The notes beneath the pieces are model-generated. The model made no database searches. It had not been told where the DNA came from and saw only the letters and a program-made list of their open reading frames with translations. Source: Periweissella fabaria (GTDB lineage: Bacteria; Bacillota; Bacilli; Lactobacillales; Lactobacillaceae). Taken from it: 64,000 bases of DNA. Position 1 is the stretch's first letter, and every line of letters starts with the position of its first letter. The DNA is taken from NCBI RefSeq assembly GCF_918814575.1, contig NZ_CAKKNS010000009.1, positions 1 to 64,000 on the forward strand. The letters are read 5' to 3'. A program made the position numbers and the translations under genes. This document shows, piece after piece, positions 47,440-57,314 of the stretch.

Positions 47440-48407
47440 AAAAAGTCGTAATTATCGGGGGAGGTTCCGGGCTACCAGTAGTCTTACGAGCTTTACGCAA
47501 ACAAAAAGTTGATATAACGGCAGTGGTTACCGTCGCAGATGATGGGGGATCATCAGGCGTGTTACGAAACTACATTAACGTTGTGCCACCAGGTGATATC
47601 CGCAATGTCATGGCCGTGATGTCAACACTAGACGAAAATTTCATTAATGTGTTTCAATATCGCTTTAAATCGGATGATGACTTTTTTGCCGGACATAGTA
47701 TTGGTAATTTAATTATTGCAGCAATGCAGGAAATGAATTTAAATATTTTTGATGCTGTTCAAAAATTAAGTAAAATGATGGCAATCCGTGGTCAAGTTTA
47801 TCCAGTTGCAAATGAACCGCTAGAGCTACATGCGCAATTTGCGGATGGAACGTCGTTAGTCGGTGAAGCGGAGATTACACATGCCCATAAAGTTATAAAA
47901 AAGGTGTGGGTTGAACCAATTGATGGCTCAAATAATAAAATCGCCCAAGCAGTCCCACAAGTAATCACTGCCATCGCTGAGGCGGATCAAGTGATTTTAG
48001 GGCCGGGTTCGTTGTATACGAGTATTTTACCGAATTTAACAATCCCCGATGTCGCCCTTGCCTTAAGAGCGACACGGGCGGACATCGTTTACATTTCAAA
48101 TATTATGACCCAAAAAGGTGAAACCGATAATTTTTCTGATGCGGACCATGTAAAAGTCTTAAATGAACACTTGGGTGGCGATTTAATTACCCACGTAATT
48201 GTGAATGCTACGGCAGTTCCTGAAGACTACATTGATTGGCAACATTGGAGCGAAGTATCTCAACAAGTCCGCCATGATAGTAGTGAATTTAATAATATTA
48301 AGGCCCAAGAAATTCAAGCGAATTTACTTGAATTACGGGATAATGGAGCCTTCCATAACGGTAATTTAGTGGTAGAAGAACTAATGAAAATTCTCGCCCA
48401 AAAGTGA
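47436..48407 (+). CDS. yvcK: Gluconeogenesis factor YvcK/CofD-like
   Basis: 323 residues of the CofD/YvcK fold. The N terminus has the nucleotide-sugar-binding motif [15 protein letters not shown], with [14 protein letters not shown] and [12 protein letters not shown] following. B. subtilis YvcK binds UDP-GlcNAc and controls cell-wall synthesis on gluconeogenic carbon, linking it to the amino-sugar genes here. It overlaps rapZ (ATGA) and precedes whiA by 16 bases. Confidence 0.94.
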   Translation: MKKVVIIGGGSGLPVVLRALRKQKVDITAVVTVADDGGSSGVLRNYINVVPPGDIRNVMAVMSTLDENFINVFQYRFKSDDDFFAGHSIGNLIIAAMQEMNLNIFDAVQKLSKMMAIRGQVYPVANEPLELHAQFADGTSLVGEAEITHAHKVIKKVWVEPIDGSNNKIAQAVPQVITAIAEADQVILGPGSLYTSILPNLTIPDVALALRATRADIVYISNIMTQKGETDNFSDADHVKVLNEHLGGDLITHVIVNATAVPEDYIDWQHWSEVSQQVRHDSSEFNNIKAQEIQANLLELRDNGAFHNGNLVVEELMKILAQK

Positions 48408-48423
48408 TGAAAGGAAACCAACA

Positions 48424-49380
48424 ATGTCATATGCAAGCGACGTTAAAAAAGAACTGACAAGCCTTGAAGTTCATGAAAATAATGCTAAGGCTGAATTATC
48501 AGCTTTAATTCGCATGAATGGGGCTTTAGGGTTAAGTAACCGTCAGTTTATTTTAAACGTACAAACCGAAAATGCTGCCACAGCTCGGCGAATTTATAGT
48601 TTGCTGCAGCAATTTTATAAAGTTGAAGCAGAAGTTGTGATTCGGCGGCAGATGAAACTTAAGAAAAATAATGTCTATCTCGTGCGTTTGAAATATCAAG
48701 TCCAACAAATTTTGGACGATTTACAAATAATGAAGGGCTTTGAAATTAACGAGGATATGCCTAAGGCTTTATTGCAGCGTGATTCAGAGCGTCGGTCGTA
48801 TTTACGAGGTGCCTTTTTAGCCGCTGGGTCAGTTAATAATCCGGAAAAAAGTCGTTATCATTTAGAAATTTATTCATTGTATCAAGTCCATAATGAACAA
48901 TTAGCCGCTTTAATGAATGAATACCATTTAAATGCCAAGACGACTGAACGACGTTCGGGGTATATTGTCTACTTAAAGGAAGCTGAAAAAATTGCAGATT
49001 TTTTACAATTAATTGGCGCAACTAACAGTATGCTCCAATTTGAAGATGTTCGGATTATGCGTGATATCAAAAATTCCGTTAATCGCCTCACAAATGCGGA
49101 AGAAGCGAATGCTAACAAGGTTGCGGATGCTAGTGCGCGCCAAATTGATAACATTAAGTTAATTGATGATCAAATTGGGTTGATGCGTTTACCAATCAAG
49201 TTACGGCAAATTGCAGAAGCCCGGTTAAATCATCCAGATGTTAGTTTAGGCGAATTAGGTGATTTTGTAACCGATGGCCCGATTTCAAAGTCAGGGGTTA
49301 ATCATCGTTTGCGGAAAATTAATGAATATGCCCAAGCAATTCGGGACGGGTTACCATTACCAGGTTCAAAAAAACGGTAA
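48424..49380 (+). CDS. whiA: DNA-binding protein WhiA
   Basis: 318 residues: an N-terminal LAGLIDADG-like pair of domains ([16 protein letters not shown] start, [19 protein letters not shown] near residue 125) and a C-terminal helix-turn-helix ([25 protein letters not shown]). In Streptomyces it controls sporulation; in Bacillus it influences division and chromosome segregation. It ends the conserved rapZ-yvcK-whiA operon. The ATG has GAAAGGAA upstream. Confidence 0.95.
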   Translation: MSYASDVKKELTSLEVHENNAKAELSALIRMNGALGLSNRQFILNVQTENAATARRIYSLLQQFYKVEAEVVIRRQMKLKKNNVYLVRLKYQVQQILDDLQIMKGFEINEDMPKALLQRDSERRSYLRGAFLAAGSVNNPEKSRYHLEIYSLYQVHNEQLAALMNEYHLNAKTTERRSGYIVYLKEAEKIADFLQLIGATNSMLQFEDVRIMRDIKNSVNRLTNAEEANANKVADASARQIDNIKLIDDQIGLMRLPIKLRQIAEARLNHPDVSLGELGDFVTDGPISKSGVNHRLRKINEYAQAIRDGLPLPGSKKR

Positions 49381-49393
49381 ACGTTATAAATCG

Positions 49394-49423
49394 TTTGACC
49401 TACTTTGACCTTTGCGGTAAGAT
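49394..49423 (+). promoter_or_regulatory. clpP promoter with CtsR operator
   Basis: TTTGACC-TAC-TTTGACC (49394-49410) is the exact CtsR heptad repeat (GGTCAAA-N3-GGTCAAA on the other strand). The -35 TTGACC (49395-49400), a 17-base spacer and -10 TAAGAT (49418-49423) overlap it, so CtsR should repress clpP until heat or protein stress. ctsR itself is outside the window. Confidence 0.9.
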
Positions 49424-49483
49424 TAAACAGTAAATTAGCAGTCATAATAGCTGATTGCTAGAATTATTTAAGGAGGATCAATT

Positions 49484-50074
49484 ATGTATCCAGTACCTAC
49501 AGTTATTGAAACGTCAGCTCGTGGTGAACGTGCTTACGATATTTATTCACGGCTTTTAAAAGACCGGATTATTATGGTTAGTGGTCAAATTGAAGATGGA
49601 ATGGCCAATGCCATTGTTGCTCAACTCCTCTTTTTGGACGCCCAAGATTCAGAAAAAGACATCTACATGTACATTAACTCACCTGGTGGGGTTGTAACAG
49701 CGGGGATGGCGATTGTTGATACGATGAACTTCATCAAGTCAAACATTCAAACCGTTGTCATTGGATTAGCCGCTTCAATGGCGACAATCATTGCATCTTC
49801 AGGAACCAAGGGTAAACGCTTTATTTTACCAAATGCTGAATACTTAATTCACCAACCAATGGGTGGTGCACAAGGTCAACAAACGGAAATTGAGATTGCA
49901 TATCAACAAATTACTAAGACTCGTCACAAGTTGGCCCAAGTTTTAGCTGAAAATGCTGGTCAAGATCTTAAAAAAGTTGAAGCTGATATTGAACGCGACT
50001 ATTGGATGGATGCTGAAGAAACATTGGCATACGGTTTAGTTGACAAAGTTATGACATCAGCCTCTGATTTATAA
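49484..50074 (+). CDS. clpP: ATP-dependent Clp protease proteolytic subunit
   Basis: The serine protease core that degrades unfolded and regulatory proteins with ClpC/ClpX/ClpE. 196 residues, the normal length. The catalytic Ser98 is in GLAASMA and His123 in YLIHQPMGG; the Asp is near residue 172. The ATG has AAGGAGG upstream. Regulated by CtsR (see 49394-49423). Monocistronic; a terminator lies at 50092-50124. Confidence 0.97.
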   Translation: MYPVPTVIETSARGERAYDIYSRLLKDRIIMVSGQIEDGMANAIVAQLLFLDAQDSEKDIYMYINSPGGVVTAGMAIVDTMNFIKSNIQTVVIGLAASMATIIASSGTKGKRFILPNAEYLIHQPMGGAQGQQTEIEIAYQQITKTRHKLAQVLAENAGQDLKKVEADIERDYWMDAEETLAYGLVDKVMTSASDL

Positions 50075-50091
50075 TTTAATATACAAATTAG

Positions 50092-50124
50092 GAAGCTCAG
50101 AAATTTTATTTTTGAGCTTTTTTG
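50092..50124 (+). terminator. Terminator after clpP
   Basis: AAGCTCA pairs with TGAGCTT around an AT-rich loop and is followed by a T run. A TATAAT (50242-50247, preceded by TGA) further on is the likely cdaA promoter. Confidence 0.8.
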
Positions 50125-50283
50125 TATCATTTAAAGGCTTGGATTATCCATAGATAGTGTTGAAAATTAGCTGAACTAGTCCTTAAAAAATTAGGATAAT
50201 GGATGTCTAGGGTCAGGCCTTATCAAATAATTTAATCGTGATATAATATTTATATCAAAAGTTTGGGAATCGAGGATTAATGT

Positions 50284-51114
50284 GTGGCCATCGAAAATTT
50301 ATTAACATTCCGGAACGCGATTAATCTGATTGATATTTTAGTCGTCTGGTTTGTAATATATCGTTTAATGCTATTGTTACGCGGAACGCGTGCTGTCCAG
50401 TTAATGCGCGGGGTAGCAATTGTTATTATTATTAAATTACTAAGTGCATGGATTGGATTTAATACCGTTTCATGGATTATGAACCAAATTATTAACTGGG
50501 GAGTTATTGCCCTAGTAGTTATTTTTCAACCAGAAATTCGCCGTGGATTAGAACACCTAGGACGTGGGTCTGTATTCACAAGAACCAATAAGGAGACACA
50601 AGCTGCAGAGCATGTTGTGGAATCATTAGATTTTGCAATTCAATATATGGCCAAGCGACGGATTGGTGCCTTAATTGCAATTGAACGGAATACTGGGTTG
50701 GAAGAGTATGTAGAAACAGGCATCAAACTAGATGCCTATGTAACCGGACAGTTATTAATTAATACGTTTATCCCAAATACGCCGCTGCATGATGGTGCAG
50801 TAATTATTGAAGGTGATCGAATTGCGGTTGCTGCCGCATATCTACCGCTATCAGAAAGTAGTACCATTCCGAAAGAATTAGGGACTCGTCACCGTGCGGC
50901 TGTTGGGATTAGTGAAGTAACTGATGCGTTAACGATTGTGATATCTGAAGAAACTGGTGAAGTTTCGTTCACTTTGAATAATGAGTTAATTCGAGACTTA
51001 GATCAGGCGGATTACCTTAATATGCTTCGTAAACAATTGGTACAAACAGAACCCGTTAAACAATCGAATTTTATCGCTTTCTTTGAAAAAATATTTCAAG
51101 GGGGACGTAAATAA
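50284..51114 (+). CDS. cdaA: Diadenylate cyclase (c-di-AMP synthase)
   Basis: Makes the second messenger c-di-AMP from two ATP, controlling osmolyte and potassium homeostasis and the cell wall. 276 residues: three membrane helices (to about residue 80) and a DAC domain with the catalytic DGA (170-172) and RHR (202-204). The start is GTG with GAGG 8 bases upstream. Its stop overlaps the cdaR start (TAATG), the first step of the conserved cdaA-cdaR-glmM operon. Confidence 0.96.
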   Translation: MAIENLLTFRNAINLIDILVVWFVIYRLMLLLRGTRAVQLMRGVAIVIIIKLLSAWIGFNTVSWIMNQIINWGVIALVVIFQPEIRRGLEHLGRGSVFTRTNKETQAAEHVVESLDFAIQYMAKRRIGALIAIERNTGLEEYVETGIKLDAYVTGQLLINTFIPNTPLHDGAVIIEGDRIAVAAAYLPLSESSTIPKELGTRHRAAVGISEVTDALTIVISEETGEVSFTLNNELIRDLDQADYLNMLRKQLVQTEPVKQSNFIAFFEKIFQGGRK

Positions 51115-52259
51115 TGCGACTAATTAAATTTTTAAAAAATCAAGGTTTGTATTTGATTGGGTCACTGATTTTAGCAGTTTCACTGTTTGCCTACGTCTCA
51201 TCAACTAATCAGGGAAGCCAAAATAATCAAACGCAACAGCAAATGAATTCAGGGAATTTTTTATCATCGTTAGCCTCCCAACGAAAAGCCAAAGTTAATT
51301 TACCACTACAGCTAGATGTTAATGATGTGCGCTATTTTGTGACTGGGGCACCTGAGAATGTGACGGTACAGCTTGTGGGCCCTAGTGCTTTAGTAACGGC
51401 CGCGGTTAATACGAAGAATTTTGAAGTATATGCTAATCTACATGATTTGACACTTGGAAATCACACGGTTACCTTAAAAATCCGAGGTTTGAGTAAAGAT
51501 ATTGCGGCACAAATTATTCCAGGGAAAATATCGATTAATTTAGCTCAACGGGCAACCCGAAATATCCCGGTTAAAGTGCAATATAATAACGAAAATATTG
51601 CGGATGGTTACGATGTTGGTAATGCTAAGTCTTCAATTCAGACGGTGCAAATTACGGGAGCGGCTGAACAAGTGGCTCGGGTCCAAGATGTCGTTGCACA
51701 ACTACCAATCCCTAATAATACTAAAAGTACAATAAATCAGCGTGTACAGTTGCAAGCATTAGATTCTAATGGTAATTTAGTAGATGTTGTAATGACACCG
51801 CAAATAACTAATGTTACCCTGCCAATAACACCTGGTGAAGGTAAAAAAGTCGTACCGGTCGTATTAAAAGCAATCGGAACTAACGCGGATGAATATACAT
51901 TAACAGCTAGTGTTAATGAAATCAGTGTGATGGGTAAACAAAAGATCCTTAATGATATAAAACAAGTCATTGTACAAGTTGATGTATCTGGAATAACATC
52001 TAATACGACTAAGCAAGTTACGGTGCAAAGTTTTGATGGTGTTAAGAGTTTTGATCCAACGGCGATAACGGTTAACATCCAACCAACGAAAGGTCAAAAT
52101 AATAACAATGATTCAAGTAGTTCAGAGAGCTCAAGCAGTTCAGAGAGTTCAAGCCGGTCAAGTAGTAGTGCATCAATAAATGATGCTAAAGATACTGTGA
52201 GCCAAGATAAAGACGGTTCAACTGACTCGGCACAAGTAACGACTAAAAATAATAAATAA
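51114..52259 (+). CDS. cdaR: CdaA regulatory protein with YbbR domains
   Basis: 381 residues: one N-terminal membrane helix (about residues 11-28), then extracellular YbbR repeats (for example [20 protein letters not shown] and [16 protein letters not shown]) and a serine/asparagine-rich C-terminal tail (from about residue 325, with a long Ser run). It binds CdaA and modulates c-di-AMP output. Its ATG overlaps the cdaA stop. The low-complexity tail is unusually long and may attach to, or span, the wall (inference). Confidence 0.92.
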   Translation: MRLIKFLKNQGLYLIGSLILAVSLFAYVSSTNQGSQNNQTQQQMNSGNFLSSLASQRKAKVNLPLQLDVNDVRYFVTGAPENVTVQLVGPSALVTAAVNTKNFEVYANLHDLTLGNHTVTLKIRGLSKDIAAQIIPGKISINLAQRATRNIPVKVQYNNENIADGYDVGNAKSSIQTVQITGAAEQVARVQDVVAQLPIPNNTKSTINQRVQLQALDSNGNLVDVVMTPQITNVTLPITPGEGKKVVPVVLKAIGTNADEYTLTASVNEISVMGKQKILNDIKQVIVQVDVSGITSNTTKQVTVQSFDGVKSFDPTAITVNIQPTKGQNNNNDSSSSESSSSSESSSRSSSSASINDAKDTVSQDKDGSTDSAQVTTKNNK

Positions 52260-52270
52260 GGAATAACAAT

Positions 52271-53641
52271 ATGTCAGATATAAATTTAAAATACTTTGGA
52301 ACCGATGGTGTGCGTGGAATCGCAAACCAAACCTTAACACCTGAGTTAGCATTTCAATTGGGACGTACTGGTGGTTATGTTTTAACGCAACATGCGCAAC
52401 AACAAGATCGGCAACCACGTGTCTTAGTGGCACGGGATACGCGGATTTCTGGTCAAATGCTAGAACATGCCTTGGTGGCTGGGTTATTATCAGTTGGGAT
52501 TGAAGTTTTACGCCTTGGTGTGATGACTACACCGGGGGTCGCATATTTAGTTCGTGCCCAATCAGCCGATGCTGGGGTTATGATTACTGCATCCCATAAC
52601 CCTGCACAAGATAATGGAATTAAATTCTTTGGAAACGATGGTTTTAAATTATCTGATGAACTTGAATTTGAAATTGAACAATTGCTAGATGCTGAGACAG
52701 ATATTCTTCCCCGCCCAGCAGCTGTCGGTTTAGGGTCAGTTTCAGAATATCCAGAAGGTGCTTTGAAATATACTAAATTCTTACAAGAAACAATTCCTGA
52801 TGACTTATCGGGATTAAATGTTGCCATCGATGCGGCCAATGGGGCAACTTCTGGTTTAGTGTCACATCTCTTTGCTGATTTAGGTACGGATTTTGTAACA
52901 ATGGCAACTAATCCAAATGGCACTAACATCAATGACGGAGTAGGTTCAACGCATCCAGAAGCTTTAGCGGCCTTTGTACAAGAAAAAGGTGCGGATGTAG
53001 GAATTGCCTTTGATGGTGATGGTGATCGTTTGATTGCGGTTGATGAGTTAGGTAATATTGTTAATGGTGATAAGGTTATGTTCATTACTGGTAAGTACAT
53101 GAACGAACATGGTCGTTTAAAGAAAAATACGGTTGTAACAACAGTGATGTCTAATCTTGGGATGTATAAGGCCCTTGAAGAAAATGATATGCAATCTGTA
53201 AAAACTGCCGTAGGTGATCGCTATGTTGTTGAAGAAATGTTGAAAAATGGCTACAACGTTGGTGGTGAACAATCAGGACACATTGTCTTTCTTGACTGGA
53301 ATACTACTGGAGATGGTATGTTAACAGCTATTCAATTACTACATATCTTAAAAGAAAGTGGTAAAAAATTATCTGTTCTGGCAGCGGAAGTAACAGAATA
53401 TCCACAACAATTAATTAATGTGCGTGTTACCGACAAAAAACGAGCACTTGAAAATGAAGCGATTAAAGCAATCATTGCGCAGGTGGAAACTGAAATGAAC
53501 GGCGAAGGTCGCGTTTTAGTACGCCCAAGTGGAACTGAAAACTTATTACGTGTTATGGCAGAAGCAAAAACAGAAGATGCCGTAAAAGAATACGTTGCAC
53601 GCATTGTGGCTGTTGTAGAAGAAGAAGTGGGTATTAAATAA
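52271..53641 (+). CDS. glmM: Phosphoglucosamine mutase
   Basis: Converts glucosamine-6-phosphate to glucosamine-1-phosphate for UDP-GlcNAc synthesis. 456 residues. The active-site phosphoserine is Ser108 in TASHNP, the metal-binding loop DGDGDR is near residue 247, and the C-terminal phosphate-binding loop RPSGTE is present. It forms the cdaA-cdaR-glmM operon; GlmM is known to inhibit CdaA by direct binding in several Firmicutes. The ATG lies 11 bases after cdaR. Confidence 0.96.
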   Translation: MSDINLKYFGTDGVRGIANQTLTPELAFQLGRTGGYVLTQHAQQQDRQPRVLVARDTRISGQMLEHALVAGLLSVGIEVLRLGVMTTPGVAYLVRAQSADAGVMITASHNPAQDNGIKFFGNDGFKLSDELEFEIEQLLDAETDILPRPAAVGLGSVSEYPEGALKYTKFLQETIPDDLSGLNVAIDAANGATSGLVSHLFADLGTDFVTMATNPNGTNINDGVGSTHPEALAAFVQEKGADVGIAFDGDGDRLIAVDELGNIVNGDKVMFITGKYMNEHGRLKKNTVVTTVMSNLGMYKALEENDMQSVKTAVGDRYVVEEMLKNGYNVGGEQSGHIVFLDWNTTGDGMLTAIQLLHILKESGKKLSVLAAEVTEYPQQLINVRVTDKKRALENEAIKAIIAQVETEMNGEGRVLVRPSGTENLLRVMAEAKTEDAVKEYVARIVAVVEEEVGIK

Positions 53642-53730
53642 ATTACTCAAAAGTTGCAATCCGATATGACTAATTAGTGGTGTTAGTAAATACCGCTGAG
53701 CAGTCGGGTGCTATTGATAAATACTAATAA

Positions 53731-53770
53731 AAAGGCTGGAGAAAAATTAATTTTTCCCCCAGCCTTTTTT
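53731..53770. terminator. Terminator after glmM
   Basis: AAAAAGGCTGG pairs with CCAGCCTTTTT (loop rich in A and T). The 180 bases that follow, up to the glmS operator, hold no gene I can support. Confidence 0.88.
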
Positions 53771-53951
53771 GTGTATATGTGTAAAAATACATAATGTTAA
53801 ATGCCATGTTAGATCGATTTTTCTTGTAGAAAATAGGAATAAGCCACTCCATTTTTGATAGTAGTAGTGACATGAAAAAGCCTTGTAACACCAATAATGA
53901 CGTGAAAAACTTATCGTATAATTGGTAAATACGATTAACATTAATTAATAA

Positions 53952-54020
53952 ACATCTATACCAATGTACAAAAAGTTTGACACACCCTTATATATAAGTG
54001 TATTATCTACCTATACCATT
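53952..54020 (+). promoter_or_regulatory. glmS promoter flanked by two NagR-like operators
   Basis: -35 TTGACA (53977-53982), an 18-base spacer and -10 TATTAT (54001-54006). Upstream, ACATCTATACCAATGT (53952-53967) and downstream CTACCTATACCATT (54007-54020) contain, on the other strand, TTGGTATAG and ATGGTATAG: the core seen before proC-nagA-nagR and nagB. Confidence 0.6.
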
Positions 54021-54040
54021 AAAATAAGAGGTGAACTTAT

Positions 54041-55870
54041 ATGTGTGGAATTGTCGGAATTACTGGGAGTCGTGCAGCATTACCAGTATTACTACGTGGA
54101 TTACAAAAACTTGAATACCGCGGCTATGATTCAGCCGGGGTATATGTAAATGACAGTGCAACTAACGACGAGTTTTTCTTTAAAGAAAAAGGTCGAGTTG
54201 AACAATTAGAAGCATTGGTAGCAGATAAGGGTATTCATGGGAATACTGGGATTGCGCATACGCGTTGGGCTACGCATGGTATTCCAAGTGCGCACAATTC
54301 GCATCCGCATGTTTCAGCGTCTGGTCGTTTCTTTTTGGTCCACAATGGGGTTATTGAAGGTTTCCGTGAATTAAAGGAAACATATCTTCAAGGAGTTGAT
54401 TTTAAGTCAGAAACTGATACTGAAGTTGCCGTTCAACTTGTTGCTAAGTTTGTTGAACAAGATGGATTGACAGTCCCAACAGCATTCCGCAAAGTGTTAG
54501 CTTTAATCGGTACTGGTTCATATGGCTTTGTGTTGGTTGATAACCAAAACCCTGATGTCCTTTACGTTGCTCGTAACAAGAGTCCTTTACTTTTAGGTCT
54601 TGGCGAAGACTTCACGGTTGTGACGTCTGATGCGGCAGCAATGTTGGAATACACTCATGAATTTATGGCACTTGATGATGGTGAAATGGCAATTATCAAA
54701 GGCACTGATATCGAAATTTTAAATGCAGCTAATGAACCAGTGAAACACGATGCATTCACTATTGAAATTGATGCAGCAGAAACTGATAAGGGTATCTACC
54801 CATACTACATGTTAAAAGAAATCGAAGAACAACCTAATGTGATTCGGACATTACTTAACGAATATATGGATGATACTAGTCATGTAAATATTGACGATGC
54901 AATTATTAATGAATTAAAACAAGCGGACCGTATTTACATTGTGGCTGCTGGAACTTCATATCATGCTTCATTGATTGGTAAGCGGATGTTTGAAAAAATT
55001 GCTAACCGGCCAACTCAAGTTGAGATTGCGTCTGAGTTTGCATATGATAGTTACATTCCTGAAGCCAATCCATTCTTTATCTTCCTTTCACAATCTGGTG
55101 AAACGGCTGACTCACGTGAAGTATTACAAATGGTTGAAGCTAAAGGGTTCAAGTCATTGACATTAACGAATGTTCCTAACTCAACGCTTGCACGTGAAGC
55201 AACTTATGCATTGCCATTATTGGCTGGTCCTGAAATTGCCGTGGCATCTACTAAGGCCTACACGGCTCAAATTACTGTTTTGGCATTTTTGGCCCAAGCA
55301 ATGGTGGATAATAAAGTTTCCGTAGCACACCCATTGGCAGCGATTGCCGTTGCGATGGAAGCTATTTTGCAAGACAAAGATCGTTATAAGGTTTTAGCAG
55401 AAGAGTACTTAGTTGATTCTTCAAGCGCCTTTTACATTGGCCGGGCTAACGATGCTGAATTAGCATTAGAAGCTGCTTTGAAACTCAAAGAAATTTCATA
55501 TGTTCATACAGAAGGTTTTGCAGCGGGTGAATTAAAGCATGGTACATTAGCGTTAATTGAAGATAACACACCTGTGATTGGTTTAATTACACAACCTAAG
55601 ACCGCTGAATTAACACGTTCAAACTTAGCTGAAACGCAAGCACGTGGTGCACATACCTTAATCATTGCTACGGAAGAAATCGCACATTCTGATGATCAAG
55701 TGATTTTACCATCTGTTGATAGTGCAAATGATGATGCCGTTGTTGTTGATCAATTAGCAATTTTATTGGCAACAATTCCAGTACAATTATTGTCATACTT
55801 CACTTCATTAGGTCGTGGCTTGGATGTTGACCGTCCTCGTAACTTGGCCAAATCAGTGACAGTTCAATAA
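54041..55870 (+). CDS. glmS: Glutamine-fructose-6-phosphate aminotransferase (isomerising)
   Basis: Makes glucosamine-6-phosphate from fructose-6-phosphate and glutamine, the first step to peptidoglycan amino sugars. 609 residues: the N-terminal glutaminase with nucleophile Cys2 (MCGIVG) and two C-terminal SIS isomerase domains (GTSYHASLIGKRM, LSQSGETADSREV, and the C-terminal PRNLAKSVTV). No glmS ribozyme is visible in the leader, as usual for Lactobacillales. NagR-like operators suggest opposite control to nagB, or repression when amino sugars are supplied. The ATG has GAGGTG 9 bases upstream. Confidence 0.97.
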   Translation: MCGIVGITGSRAALPVLLRGLQKLEYRGYDSAGVYVNDSATNDEFFFKEKGRVEQLEALVADKGIHGNTGIAHTRWATHGIPSAHNSHPHVSASGRFFLVHNGVIEGFRELKETYLQGVDFKSETDTEVAVQLVAKFVEQDGLTVPTAFRKVLALIGTGSYGFVLVDNQNPDVLYVARNKSPLLLGLGEDFTVVTSDAAAMLEYTHEFMALDDGEMAIIKGTDIEILNAANEPVKHDAFTIEIDAAETDKGIYPYYMLKEIEEQPNVIRTLLNEYMDDTSHVNIDDAIINELKQADRIYIVAAGTSYHASLIGKRMFEKIANRPTQVEIASEFAYDSYIPEANPFFIFLSQSGETADSREVLQMVEAKGFKSLTLTNVPNSTLAREATYALPLLAGPEIAVASTKAYTAQITVLAFLAQAMVDNKVSVAHPLAAIAVAMEAILQDKDRYKVLAEEYLVDSSSAFYIGRANDAELALEAALKLKEISYVHTEGFAAGELKHGTLALIEDNTPVIGLITQPKTAELTRSNLAETQARGAHTLIIATEEIAHSDDQVILPSVDSANDDAVVVDQLAILLATIPVQLLSYFTSLGRGLDVDRPRNLAKSVTVQ

Positions 55871-55902
55871 CTAGTAGTTGAATTAATAACAAATAGTTTA
55901 AT

Positions 55903-55942
55903 AAAAGCAGCTTGAAAGTAATCTTTCAAGTTGCTTTTTTAT
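55903..55942. terminator. Terminator after glmS
   Basis: AAAAGCAGCTTGAAAG pairs with CTTTCAAGTTGCTTTT (one G-T pair), then T's. Confidence 0.9.
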
Positions 55943-55966
55943 ATGAATGAAAAAAATTCAAAGATT

Positions 55967-56022
55967 TGGTCTATACCGCTTGTCGAAAGACATATTTAGT
56001 TGTATCATTGGTATATACCAAT
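55967..56022 (+). promoter_or_regulatory. nagB promoter flanked by two NagR-like operators
   Basis: -35 TTGTCG (55980-55985), a 17-base spacer and -10 TATCAT (56003-56008). TGGTCTATACC (55967-55977) lies just before the -35, and the perfect palindrome ATTGGTATATACCAAT (56007-56022) covers the start point, ideal for repression by a GntR/HutC dimer. Confidence 0.75.
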
Positions 56023-56038
56023 AAAAGGAGTCCTAATC

Positions 56039-56743
56039 ATGAAAATTATTAAAGTAACCGATCAACAAGCAGGTGGTAAAGCTGGATTTGAAATTTTTAA
56101 AGAAGCCCTCGCAAACGGTGCGACAACTTTTGGTTTAGCAACTGGTAGTACTCCAGTTACTACGTATGCAGAAATTGTTGCAAGTGATCTTGATTTTTCA
56201 AACGCTACATCAATTAACTTAGATGAATATGTTGGCCTAGCTGCAGATCACGATCAAAGTTACCACTACTTTATGAATGAACATTTATTTAGCAAAAAAC
56301 CATTTGCACAATCATTCTTACCAGATGGTCTTGCAACTGATTTGGATGCTTTTGTTAAGGAATACCATGAAATTATTGAAAGTCACCCAATTGACTTACA
56401 AATATTAGGAATTGGTCAAAACGGTCATATTGGATTTAATGAACCTGGAACTTCTTTTACAGCGAATACGCACGTAGTTGATTTAACAGATTCAACAATT
56501 GAAGCTAATTCACGTTTCTTCGCTAGCCGTGATGAAGTACCAGCCCAAGCTATTAGTATGGGAATTGCCGAAATTTTACAATCTAAACAAATTATTGTTG
56601 AAGCATTTGGTAAAAACAAAGCTGAAGCAATCAAGAAGATGGTTGAAGGACCAATTACGGAAGATGTACCCGCATCTGTTTTACAAAAGCACAATAATGT
56701 TGTCGTAATTGTTGACGAAGAAGCCGCTAGTTTGCTTGCATAA
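56039..56743 (+). CDS. nagB: Glucosamine-6-phosphate deaminase
   Basis: Converts glucosamine-6-phosphate to fructose-6-phosphate and ammonia, the reverse direction of GlmS, for catabolism. 234 residues of the short monomeric Gram-positive form without the allosteric extension. [21 protein letters not shown] (catalytic Asp/Glu region) and [14 protein letters not shown] are the family motifs. I use ATG 56039 with AGGAG upstream; a longer frame from 56000 reads through the palindromic operator. It has no obvious terminator of its own; the sRNA terminator at 56861-56889 may serve both. Confidence 0.95.
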   Translation: MKIIKVTDQQAGGKAGFEIFKEALANGATTFGLATGSTPVTTYAEIVASDLDFSNATSINLDEYVGLAADHDQSYHYFMNEHLFSKKPFAQSFLPDGLATDLDAFVKEYHEIIESHPIDLQILGIGQNGHIGFNEPGTSFTANTHVVDLTDSTIEANSRFFASRDEVPAQAISMGIAEILQSKQIIVEAFGKNKAEAIKKMVEGPITEDVPASVLQKHNNVVVIVDEEAASLLA

Positions 56744-56774
56744 AAAAACATCGTAAATAGTTGAGTTGTTAGAG

Positions 56775-56803
56775 TTGACAGCGCTTTCATAATTTTGTAT
56801 TAT
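56775..56803 (+). promoter_or_regulatory. sRNA promoter overlapped by a CcpA cre site
   Basis: TTGACA (56775-56780), a 17-base spacer and TATTAT (56798-56803), with TATAAT three bases later as an alternative. TGACAGCGCTTTCA (56776-56789) matches the cre consensus TGNNANCGNNNNCA and occludes the -35, so CcpA should repress this promoter on preferred sugars. Confidence 0.75.
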
Positions 56804-56809
56804 AATAGC

Positions 56810-56889
56810 AGTAAGAAGTAATTCTTACCTTCTAATCAATTCTCTTTCTCTCTTATGCCGACCTTTCGTCTTTTGACGGAAGGTTTTTG
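56810..56889 (+). ncRNA. Candidate ~80-nt CcpA-controlled small RNA
   Basis: From the predicted start: a perfect 5' hairpin GTAAGAA-GTAA-TTCTTAC (56811-56828), a CU-rich single strand (TCTCTTTCTCTCTTA, 56841-56855), then a 10-bp terminator (ACCTTTCGTC/GACGGAAGGT, 56861-56884) with T's. The layout recalls CcpA-repressed sRNAs such as S. aureus RsaI, whose C/U-rich region pairs with ribosome-binding sites. An attenuated leader for the gene at 56938 is the alternative. No homology was tested. Confidence 0.6.
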
Positions 56890-56937
56890 TATTGTCGTGG
56901 TATAATAATAGATGATGATATAGTGGAGGGTAGTAGC

Positions 56938-57240
56938 TTGAATGAAGTTTTAGATTTAATTGAAGAAATCACTCGGTTAGATAATACAAAATATATTGAA
57001 ATCGGTAATTTAACCCATAATGGACGTGCTGAGGCAGCTGCGGAAAAAGGGTTTATCAAAGAAGTCCGCATTTTAAAACTAAACATCCCGCATTCTAAGC
57101 ACGTTGAATTATACGAGCAATTAATTAATCAACGCCATCAAATGCCGACATGGGAAATGACAGCTTGGGATGAATGGGTTAAAGATGAGCAAATGGAACA
57201 TGAAATTCAGGCAATTTTAGCCGAAAATAAAGTTGGTTAA
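56938..57240 (+). CDS. Hypothetical protein, 100 residues
   Basis: I do not recognise this protein. It is acidic and mostly helical at both ends (LNEVLDLIEEITRLDNTKYIE; DEWVKDEQMEHEIQAILAEN), without membrane segments, signal peptide or cysteines. The middle (NLTHNGRAEAAAEKGFIKEVRILKLNI) looks like a small alpha/beta unit. I use TTG 56938 with GGAGGG 7 bases upstream; an extended -10 (TGGTATAAT, 56898-56906) gives it a promoter of its own. It may form a unit with the MarR gene 74 bases downstream. Confidence 0.7.
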   Translation: MNEVLDLIEEITRLDNTKYIEIGNLTHNGRAEAAAEKGFIKEVRILKLNIPHSKHVELYEQLINQRHQMPTWEMTAWDEWVKDEQMEHEIQAILAENKVG

Positions 57241-57314
57241 AATATTTGTATAGTATATTAACTAAAATCGTGTTATTTTAACTAATGGCCTTATTTGTAG
57301 GAAAGGAGGCACAT

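Noticed and set aside
52453-53100. A 215-residue open frame antisense to glmM
   Set aside because: It lies wholly inside glmM, has no SD and its translation has no recognisable domain. It is a by-product of codon use on the other strand.
53771-54040. Possible glmS ribozyme in the glmS leader
   Set aside because: The predicted transcription start is only about 30 bases before the ATG, too short for the ribozyme, and no core motif is visible.
56855-56905. A 16-codon micro-ORF beginning ATGCCGACC in the sRNA
   Set aside because: It overlaps the terminator stem and has no SD, so translation is unlikely.
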